NCBI RefSeq assembly: GCF_903642095.1
Contig: NZ_CAHJWD020000194.1
Coordinates: forward strand, 5,952-69,951
Direction: 5' to 3'
DNA length: 64,000 nucleotides
Source: Bathymodiolus brooksi thiotrophic gill symbiont
GTDB lineage: Bacteria > Pseudomonadota > Gammaproteobacteria > PS1 > Pseudothioglobaceae
Shown here one piece after another: positions 58,091-64,000 of this stretch (positions are counted from its first letter, which is position 1; each line of letters starts with the position of its first letter). The position numbers and the translations under genes are program-made. The notes beneath the pieces were generated by a model. It saw nothing but the letters and a program-made list of their open reading frames with translations, did not search any database and had not been told where the DNA came from.

Positions 58091-58599
58091 AATAATTCAT
58101 CCATTAACTGATTTGCCTGTGTGTTGAGTTGTATATAAAACTTCAATTCTCTAACCAAGTTCTTAATTTTATCAAGGCTATTTTCCTTAAAAAAGACTTG
58201 TATTTGTTCAATGTTAATCTTAATTTTACCACCGACATCTGCAATAAAATCATCCAACGCCATTTCATTTTCTTCTGCTTTTATCGCCTCTAACGACTCT
58301 CTTAACTCAATTTGACTCATCAAAAAATTCACATTCATTTGCGTGTCTTTCTCATCAAAGGCATCAATACCTTGTAACTCTAATAAATAAGTGGCGCGCA
58401 ATAATGGCGACTTTAGCGTATCAAAAGCACTGTTAATCAACGAGGTATTTTGCACAGCAAGCGTTTTTTCTTTGTCGCTACCTGTGGCAAATTTATCGGG
58501 ATGATGTCGTGCAATTTGCGTTTGATAAATTTGCTCTAAAGCAACTAAATCTATTGAAAAATCAGCCTCTAAAGAGAATAATTCAAAATAATTTTTCAT
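58087..58599 (-). CDS. hscB: Fe-S cluster co-chaperone HscB
   Basis: 170 residues from the ATG at 58599. The N-terminal J domain (KNYFELFSLEADFSIDLVAL) has HPD in IARHHPDKF; the C-terminal three-helix bundle binds IscU. It stimulates HscA ATPase activity during cluster transfer. Its stop overlaps the small antitoxin-like ORF by 4 nt, so that ORF is translated from the hscB message. 17 bp separate it from iscA. Confidence 0.93.
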   Translation of the reverse strand: MKNYFELFSLEADFSIDLVALEQIYQTQIARHHPDKFATGSDKEKTLAVQNTSLINSAFDTLKSPLLRATYLLELQGIDAFDEKDTQMNVNFLMSQIELRESLEAIKAEENEMALDDFIADVGGKIKINIEQIQVFFKENSLDKIKNLVRELKFYIQLNTQANQLMDELL

Positions 58600-58616
58600 A
58601 GTCAAGAAAACTTAAT

Positions 58617-58940
58617 TTACACAGTGAAGGATTCACCACAACCACATTCAGCTTTGGCATTTGGATTGTTAAACTCAAACCCTTCATTAAGTCCTTCTTT
58701 GACAAAATCTACTTCAGTGCCATCTAAATAAACCAGACTTTTGGCATCAATAATAACTTTAACGCCATTGTCTTCAAAAACAGTGTCGTCATCATTTGCA
58801 CTGTCAACAAATTCCATGTTATAACCTAAGCCAGAACAGCCTGTAGTTTGCACAGATAAACGAATACCGATGCCAGTGCCTCGATTGGCTAAAAAACCAA
58901 CAACACGATTAGCGGCAGTATCTGTTAAAGTGATTGCCAT
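58617..58940 (-). CDS. iscA: Iron-sulfur assembly protein IscA
   Basis: 107 residues of the A-type carrier family. The three cluster Cys are Cys35 (TTGCSGLGY), Cys99 and Cys101 (ECGCGESF). It delivers iron or clusters, especially for 4Fe-4S targets such as LipA. Nine bp after iscU, in the canonical order. Confidence 0.95.
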   Translation of the reverse strand: MAITLTDTAANRVVGFLANRGTGIGIRLSVQTTGCSGLGYNMEFVDSANDDDTVFEDNGVKVIIDAKSLVYLDGTEVDFVKEGLNEGFEFNNPNAKAECGCGESFTV

Positions 58941-58949
58941 AACTAAAAC

Positions 58950-59327
58950 TTACGCTTTACTTCTAATGTCGTCAATGGCTGCTTTAATTGCATCTTCAGC
59001 CAACACTGAACAGTGTATTTTTACAGGAGGCAATGCCAACTCTTCGGCAATATCAACATTTTTAATTTGCGCTGCTTCGTCCAATGTTTTGCCTTTAACC
59101 CATTCTGTTAATAATGAACTTGAAGCAATTGCTGAACCACAACCATAAGTTTTAAATTTTGCCTCTTCAATCACGCCATTATCATCCACTTGAATTTGCA
59201 AACGCATCACATCGCCACAAGCGGGAGCACCCACCATACCTGTGCCAACATTTTTAGCATCCTTGTCCAAAACACCCACATTGCGTGGATTTTCATAATG
59301 ATCCAATACCTTTTCACCGTATGCCAT
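58950..59327 (-). CDS. iscU: Fe-S cluster scaffold IscU
   Basis: 125 residues. Cluster ligands are Cys37 (GAPACGDV), Cys63 (YGCGSAIASS) and Cys106 (KIHCSVLAED). The HscA recognition sequence LPPVK lies at 99-103. Clusters are built on it from IscS sulfur. A 78-bp gap separates it from iscS, and it has AGGAG before its ATG. Confidence 0.97.
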   Translation of the reverse strand: MAYGEKVLDHYENPRNVGVLDKDAKNVGTGMVGAPACGDVMRLQIQVDDNGVIEEAKFKTYGCGSAIASSSLLTEWVKGKTLDEAAQIKNVDIAEELALPPVKIHCSVLAEDAIKAAIDDIRSKA

Positions 59328-59405
59328 CTTCCTATCTCCTTATTAAATACTTACTGTTATTTTAACCTTGTTTGAGCCATTAACCTTGCACCTATTACAC
59401 TTATT

Positions 59406-60620
59406 TTAATGCGCAGCCCACTCAACCTTACTTAAATCAATACCTTCTTTAAACATATCCCACAATGGCGATAAATCACGCAATTTTTCTACTTTTTCAC
59501 GCACCAAAATAATGGCTTTATCAATATCTGCCTCAGTGGTATATCGCCCAATGCTAAAACGAATAGAACTGTGTGCCAATTCATCATTTAGCCCTAATGC
59601 CCGTAACACATAAGACGGCTCAAGACTGGCACTGGTGCAGGCTGACCCTGAAGATACGGCAATTTCGTTAATTGCCATCATCAGTGATTCACCTTCTACA
59701 TAATTAAAACTAATGTTGAGATTACCAGGAATACGATGCACCAAATCACCATTAACTTGCACTTCTTCCATATCCACAAAACCTGCTAATAAGCGGTCTC
59801 GTAGCGCAGTAATTCGTTTATTTTCCTCAGCCATTTCAGCTTGTGCAATGGCAAATGCCTCGCCCATACCTGCGATTTGGTGCGTTGCCAGTGTGCCTGA
59901 ACGCATACCACGCTCATGACCGCCACCATGCATTTGCGCCTCTAAGCGAATGCGTGGCTTACGACGCACGAACAGGGCGCCAATGCCTTTAGGGCCATAG
60001 ATTTTGTGTGCTGAAAAACTCATTAAATCTACAGGTAATTCACTCACATCAATAGCCACCTTGCCAGCAGATTGTGCAGCATCAACATGGAAAAATACTT
60101 TATGCTCACGGCACAATTTGCCAATTGTCTCAATGTCTTGAATCACGCCAATTTCATTGTTCACATGCATAATAGAAACCAATATTGTCTCTTTACGAAT
60201 GGCATCTTTTAATACTTGTAAATCTAACAGACCGTTTGGCATTGGGTCTAAATAGGTTATTTCAAACCCTTCTCTTTCAAGTTGACGACAAGTATCTAGC
60301 ACGGCCTTATGTTCTGTTTTCAGCGTAATAATGTGATTGCCTTTTTTCTTATAAAAATGTGCCACCCCTTTAATTGCCAAATTATCTGACTCAGTTGCAC
60401 CCGAAGTAAACACAATCTCCCTCGGGTCGGCACTAATTAAATCTGCCACTTGCTTTCTGGCTTTTTTAACCGCCTCATCCGCTTGCCAGCCGTAATAATG
60501 TGAATTAGAAGCAGGATTGCCAAAATCGCCATCCATAGTTAAGTATTTCATCATTATTGCAGCAACACGCTCATCAACAGGCGTGGTTGCAGAATAATCC
60601 ATATATGTAGGTGTTGTCAT
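59406..60620 (-). CDS. iscS: Cysteine desulfurase IscS
   Basis: 404 residues. The PLP Lys is in [18 protein letters not shown], and the mobile catalytic Cys loop is [17 protein letters not shown]. The N-terminus [13 protein letters not shown] is typical. It supplies persulfide sulfur to IscU and to tRNA thiolation enzymes such as TtcA at 62688-63416. Three bp after iscR. Confidence 0.98.
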   Translation of the reverse strand: MTTPTYMDYSATTPVDERVAAIMMKYLTMDGDFGNPASNSHYYGWQADEAVKKARKQVADLISADPREIVFTSGATESDNLAIKGVAHFYKKKGNHIITLKTEHKAVLDTCRQLEREGFEITYLDPMPNGLLDLQVLKDAIRKETILVSIMHVNNEIGVIQDIETIGKLCREHKVFFHVDAAQSAGKVAIDVSELPVDLMSFSAHKIYGPKGIGALFVRRKPRIRLEAQMHGGGHERGMRSGTLATHQIAGMGEAFAIAQAEMAEENKRITALRDRLLAGFVDMEEVQVNGDLVHRIPGNLNISFNYVEGESLMMAINEIAVSSGSACTSASLEPSYVLRALGLNDELAHSSIRFSIGRYTTEADIDKAIILVREKVEKLRDLSPLWDMFKEGIDLSKVEWAAH

Positions 60621-60623
60621 TAT

Positions 60624-61049
60624 TTATAATCCTTTGTTAAGATTGATATCGTGATTGTCAATTACCATTTGCAGGGTTTTGCCATTCAAAAATGTTCTAA
60701 TTTGTTGGCTAACCTCACACCATAACTGATGAGAGATACATTGACGACCGTTATTGCATCCACTCATTCCTTTGCAGCGACGGAGGTCTATGTTTTCATC
60801 AACCGCTTCAATGATTTGCGTTAAGCTAATATCCTTTGCCTTGGCATCAAGTAAGTAACCGCCCCCAGGGCCGCGTACACTTTTTACCAATGCCGCCTTT
60901 CTAAGTTTGGCAAATAATTGCTCCAAATAAGACAAAGAAATATTTTGTCTTTGAGAAATAATATCTAGCGTAATGGGCTTACCCGCATTATTAGATGCCA
61001 AATCTAACATTGCTGTTACTGCATAACGACCTTTGGTGGTTAACTGCAT
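60624..61049 (-). CDS. iscR: Fe-S cluster regulator IscR
   Basis: 141 residues of the Rrf2 family. The winged helix (TTKGRYAVTAMLDLA) is followed by cluster ligands Cys92, Cys98, Cys104 and His107 in CKGMSGCNNGRQCISH, identical in spacing to E. coli. With a 2Fe-2S cluster it represses the isc operon. It is the first isc gene, under the promoter at 61077-61104. Confidence 0.95.
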   Translation of the reverse strand: MQLTTKGRYAVTAMLDLASNNAGKPITLDIISQRQNISLSYLEQLFAKLRKAALVKSVRGPGGGYLLDAKAKDISLTQIIEAVDENIDLRRCKGMSGCNNGRQCISHQLWCEVSQQIRTFLNGKTLQMVIDNHDINLNKGL

Positions 61050-61076
61050 AATTTAATATTTCCTTTAAAACTTCAT

Positions 61077-61104
61077 ATTATATATAACCAAGTATTTTAG
61101 TCAA
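61077..61104 (-). promoter_or_regulatory. isc operon promoter with IscR type-1-like site
   Basis: On the minus strand TTGACT (61104-61099), a 16-bp spacer and TATAAT (61082-61077) form a near-consensus sigma-70 promoter. The spacer, with flanks CTTGACTA and TACTTGGTTAT, resembles a type 1 IscR-binding site overlapping -35, as in E. coli. The -35 touches the cysE stop. Confidence 0.65.
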
Positions 61105-61724
61105 GTTTTATTTTCAATTTCATCTAATCGCTTAAGAATAGATTTTATTGCCTCAATATTCGGGTCGTTATCATTACTCACGCCGTATGCATCAAAACTT
61201 AAATGCTCTGATTTATCACTCAACACCCTACCCGGCACACCCACCACAGTTTCATTCGCAAAAACAGGCTTGGTCACCACTGCATTTGAGCCAATTCTAA
61301 CACCATCCTCAAGTGTAATCGGACCCAAAATCTTTGCACCCGCACCAATCACCACATTGTTTTTCAAGGTAGGATGACGCTTACCTTTGTCCAAAGTTGT
61401 GCCACCCAAGGTAACCCCATGATAAAGCGTGCAATCATCGCCAATTTCAGCCGTCTCGCCAATCACCACACCCATGCCATGGTCAATAAAAAATCGTCTA
61501 CCAATTTTCGCCGCAGGATGAATTTCAACACCTGTTAGCCACCTTGCCAACATGGAAACAAACCTAGACAACCATTTAAGGTTCCACCCCCATAATCGAT
61601 GCGACAAGCGATAAAATAACATGGCCTGAACGCCAGAATAAGTGGTTATTATTTCAAAAGTGTTTCTTGCCGATGGGTCACGCTCAAATACACTCTGAAT
61701 ATCTTCAATAAATTTCATCCGCAT
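61101..61724 (-). CDS. cysE: Serine O-acetyltransferase
   Basis: 207 residues. An N-terminal helical part ([20 protein letters not shown]) is followed by the hexapeptide beta-helix [20 protein letters not shown], with the catalytic His in [20 protein letters not shown], and then [20 protein letters not shown]. This is the short EpsC-type CysE. It makes O-acetylserine for cysteine synthesis, feeding sulfur to IscS. The ATG at 61718 is an alternative start. Ten bp upstream lies the minimal CRISPR-like pair, whose last bases (AGAAAG) may serve as ribosome-binding site. Confidence 0.93.
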   Translation of the reverse strand: MRMKFIEDIQSVFERDPSARNTFEIITTYSGVQAMLFYRLSHRLWGWNLKWLSRFVSMLARWLTGVEIHPAAKIGRRFFIDHGMGVVIGETAEIGDDCTLYHGVTLGGTTLDKGKRHPTLKNNVVIGAGAKILGPITLEDGVRIGSNAVVTKPVFANETVVGVPGRVLSDKSEHLSFDAYGVSNDNDPNIEAIKSILKRLDEIENKT

Positions 61725-61733
61725 ATTTTAATC

Positions 61734-61821
61734 TTTCTAAGCCACCTATGTGGTGGTAAATATTTCTGACGGCAATTCAACCCAAAGTAGTTGCTTTTAA
61801 GCCACCTATGTGGTGGTAAAT
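61734..61821 (-). CRISPR. Minimal orphan CRISPR: two type I-F-like repeats, one spacer
   Basis: Two 28-nt repeats (61734-61761 and 61794-61821, 26/28 identical) flank one 32-nt spacer (61762-61793); the 60-bp period is that of type I-F arrays. On the minus strand the repeat starts ATTTACCACCACATAGG and ends TGGCTTAGAAA. From memory of the I-F consensus (GTTCACTGCC to GCTTAGAAA) about 20 of 28 positions agree, and the differences in the stem are paired: CTGCC/GGCAG becomes CCACC/GGTGG. No cas genes are in the window. A pair of regulatory hairpins is the alternative explanation. Confidence 0.7.
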
Positions 61822-61855
61822 TTTAGTATAACGCTGAGTATGCTGAAATAACAGT

Positions 61856-62695
61856 CTAATATTTCGTAACACCCTTAAAGCGCTTATAATTCCACAAATA
61901 TTGTTCAGGTTTGGTCTTTACCAAGTTTTCAATCACCTGATTCATTTTTGCCACATCTTCCGCCAATACACCCGATTTTGACAAAACATCTACAGGCTCA
62001 ATATTCAATTCATACCCCCTGCCCTTGTCTAATCGTGTCGCCCAAGTCAACAACACTTTAGCATTATTTTTTCTAGCCAACTTAACCAACAGCGTCATTG
62101 TTCTAATATTCTGCCCAAAAAAAGGTGCCAAAACACCCTTCTCTTCTCCCGGATACTGGTCAGGCAAAATAATAACCAATTGGTCATTCTTTAAAGCGCG
62201 TTGCAATTTTAAAACGCCTTTATTATTCGCTGTTACCATAAACAAATTTTGTTGTTCACGCACAGAAAGTAACAGAGCATTTTGCTTTTTATTGCTCAAT
62301 TCTTTATACATACAAGTAGTCGTTCTATAAAGTGACGCCACACGCAACACAACCTCCCAACAGCCAAAATGTGGTGCTAATAAAATAATACTTTGCTCAG
62401 TTTTAAAATGCTGCTCACCCTTTATTTTAACCACATGTCTTGCGCTATGCTCAAAACTGTTAAACCAAATAAAACCAGACTCACTCAAGCTCTTACCCGT
62501 TTCAATTAAAGATTTTTTAATCAAATCTTGTTGTTGCCTTTCGTCTAAATCTGGAAAACAAATATCAATATTTTTACTAACCACAGACTTAGAGCGGTTA
62601 TTCGTCAAATACAACAATCGACCCATTCCCTTACCGATAAAATGGTTAAGCCTAAGTGGCATCAAGGCAAAAAACTTAAAAACAAATTTAATCAT
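61856..62695 (-). CDS. Lipid A late acyltransferase, LpxL/LpxM family
   Basis: 279 residues. The HX4E catalytic motif is APHFGCWE (His109, Glu114). An N-terminal membrane-associated helix (KFVFKFFALMPLRLNHFIGK), QYPGEEKGVLAPFFG and the ending EQYLWNYKRFKG are typical of the HtrB/MsbB family. It probably adds a secondary acyl chain to lipid A, downstream of LpxA/LpxD made from 31-34 kb. Which position it acylates is unclear. Its start overlaps the ttcA stop by 8 nt. Confidence 0.88.
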   Translation of the reverse strand: MIKFVFKFFALMPLRLNHFIGKGMGRLLYLTNNRSKSVVSKNIDICFPDLDERQQQDLIKKSLIETGKSLSESGFIWFNSFEHSARHVVKIKGEQHFKTEQSIILLAPHFGCWEVVLRVASLYRTTTCMYKELSNKKQNALLLSVREQQNLFMVTANNKGVLKLQRALKNDQLVIILPDQYPGEEKGVLAPFFGQNIRTMTLLVKLARKNNAKVLLTWATRLDKGRGYELNIEPVDVLSKSGVLAEDVAKMNQVIENLVKTKPEQYLWNYKRFKGVTKY

Positions 62696-63416
62696 TCACC
62701 TCATCCAGCATCGGTTTCATTGCACTTAATAGATTTTTATACAAATTAGGTGAACGCTTTTCTTCATTCAACAGCCACTGCTTAAAATGATCTCGCTCAC
62801 TCGGCATACTAAAGCACGCAGGACACGAATCCGCAATCACTGGCAAATCAGCAAATTCAGCAAAATCCGCCAACTGCCGCTCACGCACATACGCCAGCGG
62901 ACGAATAACACGCAAATCTTTATTGTCAATAACATAATGCGCCTTCATCGTCTGAATTTTGCCATTATGACACATTGACATCATCAAACTCTCACATAAA
63001 TCATCCAAATGCTGCCCCAACGCCAGCACATTGTAACCCTCCCTACGAGCCGCTTGATACATTAAACCCCGTTTAATGCGCGCACAAAATGAACAATAAG
63101 AATCCCCTTTCATACTTTTTTTAGCCTGTGCCAAAATAGGAAATTCTTCAAAAAAATAAGGCACCTCAAACCGCTCAAAAAACCCTGCCAACGCCTGTGG
63201 CTCAAACCCTTCAACCTGTGGATCAATCGTTACTACTCCTAACTCAAATTTCACAGGTGAATGCGCTTGAAAATGACGCAAAATATGAAATAAACTCAAT
63301 GAATCCTTACCCCCCGACACCGCCAACAAAACTTTATCTCCCGCCCTAATCATCCCAAAATCAGCAATCGCTCTGCCAACTGGTTTAAGTAATAATTTTG
63401 GTATTTTTCTTATCAT
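62688..63416 (-). CDS. ttcA: tRNA 2-thiocytidine biosynthesis protein TtcA
   Basis: 242 residues. PP-loop AVSGGKDSLSL (SGGKDS at 34-39); cluster-binding Cys pair in YCSFCARIKRGLMYQAARR, and a third Cys in DSCPACFSMPSERD. TtcA thiolates C32 in certain tRNAs, using a Fe-S cluster and IscS-derived sulfur. Slightly shorter than E. coli TtcA (311), lacking its C-terminal extension, which is common in other groups. It overlaps the acyltransferase by 8 nt. Confidence 0.93.
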   Translation of the reverse strand: MIRKIPKLLLKPVGRAIADFGMIRAGDKVLLAVSGGKDSLSLFHILRHFQAHSPVKFELGVVTIDPQVEGFEPQALAGFFERFEVPYFFEEFPILAQAKKSMKGDSYCSFCARIKRGLMYQAARREGYNVLALGQHLDDLCESLMMSMCHNGKIQTMKAHYVIDNKDLRVIRPLAYVRERQLADFAEFADLPVIADSCPACFSMPSERDHFKQWLLNEEKRSPNLYKNLLSAMKPMLDEVND

Positions 63417-63442
63417 AATTTATCCAATGGCGAAACCACACT

Positions 63443-64000
63443 TTACTTATCTTGCCTTAAAACATGCGTATAAATCATCGTAGTTTGCAAATCACCATGC
63501 CCAAGCAAGCCCTGAATAGTGCGAATATCTGCCCATTTGCAATAGATGCGTGACAAATGAATATCGAAAAGCATGTGCCGAGACTTTTTTATGGATGTTT
63601 CTACACTTCTCAACAGCCACTTTAGTCGCCTTATTCACTGCTGACTGGTCAACACGATAGCGGTGTTCAACATTCGTGCGTGGGTCAATGGCCATATTCC
63701 TGCCAGCAAACACATACTGCCAACCAAACTTTTTATCTATATTCAGGTATTTTTTAACCAAAGCATTAAACGCTTGATTTTGAGTGCCGACAGCAACATT
63801 TTGTTTTACTGCTAAATCCGTTAAAAAACCCTCAACTTTATTTTCAGAATCTTCAAATAACTCTTGCTTATCTTGCATTTTAGAAAATTTAATAAAACGC
63901 TTTACCCAATCGCAACAACCATTTTCAGTTTTATAAGCATAACGCATTCGTTGCATTTTTTCACACATTTTCTGAATGATTGATTTTTTATCTGTTATCA
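63443..64000 (-). pseudogene. Integron-type tyrosine recombinase (IntI-like), broken
   Basis: The N-terminal part (RYAYKTENGCCDWVKRFIKF, VEGFLTDLAVKQNVAVGTQN then QAFNAL) matches integron integrases; the frame runs off the window edge. After KKYLNIDKKF the sequence jumps to GWQYVFAGRN, skipping roughly 170 residues including the first catalytic Arg. The later [15 protein letters not shown] is followed by a one-base loss; the shifted frame continues [20 protein letters not shown] then YTHVLRQDK to a stop at 63443, including the nucleophile Tyr. One internal deletion and one frameshift leave it inactive. Confidence 0.85.

Noticed and set aside
61734-61821. Pair of ordinary terminator hairpins for the lpxL-like gene
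   Set aside because: No T run follows either stem, and the 28/32 repeat-spacer lengths and I-F-like repeat ends fit a CRISPR unit better; kept as the stated alternative.

Overview
The window is an AT-rich, gene-dense stretch of a gammaproteobacterial chromosome. The gene content (class Ia nrdB with a YfaE-type ferredoxin, lipB-lipA, pdxA-rsmA-apaG-apaH, bamA-lpxD-fabZ-lpxA, rpoH, isc cluster, ttcA) and the low-GC codon use fit the SUP05/Thioglobus group of sulfur oxidisers, including the thiotrophic gill symbionts of mussels and clams. That placement is inferred from gene order and style; no 16S rRNA or sulfur-oxidation gene lies in the window.

Layout. 1-2.8 kb: the end of nrdB and its ferredoxin, facing selD-mnmH (tRNA selenouridine branch). 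2.9-9.8 kb: a minus-strand Bat operon (MoxR ATPase, DUF58, DUF4381, BatA, BatB, TPR protein, BatD) with a dimeric dUTPase at its head. 9.8-17.5 kb: a second MoxR/VWA pair whose two halves are separated by about 5 kb holding an ABC-ATPase plus Toprim-like pair (candidate phage defence) and a duplicated TPR/glycosyltransferase protein. 17.5-19.3 kb: ybeD-lipB-lipA. 19.5-24.3 kb: an RND pump and its adaptor. 24.8-28.5 kb: pdxA-rsmA-apaG-apaH and dapF. 28.8-36.2 kb: DUF971, then the envelope run bamA-lpxD-fabZ-lpxA-murJ-yggX-gmk. 36.3-39.2 kb: rpoH directly followed by groES-groEL. 39.4-43.6 kb: parE-queC, acpP, fabF. 43.6-49.7 kb: prlC, tRNA-Ser(GGA), metG, mrp. 50.0-54.8 kb: a 1581-residue FG-GAP/RTX repeat protein. 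55-61 kb: the complete isc cluster (iscR-S-U-A-hscB-hscA-fdx, minus strand), interrupted between hscB and hscA by a zeta-like kinase and a 57-residue partner. 61-64 kb: cysE, an lpxL-type acyltransferase, ttcA and a broken integron integrase.

Accessory signals sit inside housekeeping operons rather than in one island. The most notable are: (1) a two-repeat, one-spacer orphan CRISPR between cysE and the lpxL-like gene with type I-F geometry (28-nt repeats, 32-nt spacer) and a compensated stem; (2) the toxin-antitoxin-like pair coupled by overlap into the isc operon; (3) the ATPase/Toprim pair joined by TAATG overlaps to a VWA peptidase-like gene; (4) the giant FG-GAP/RTX protein, a candidate surface or host-interaction factor; (5) the integrase pseudogene; and (6) a scattered family of IS5-like terminal repeats, one pair forming a 90-bp MITE-like element upstream of selD. 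Essential genes are intact; decay is confined to the integrase and a few intergenic remnants.
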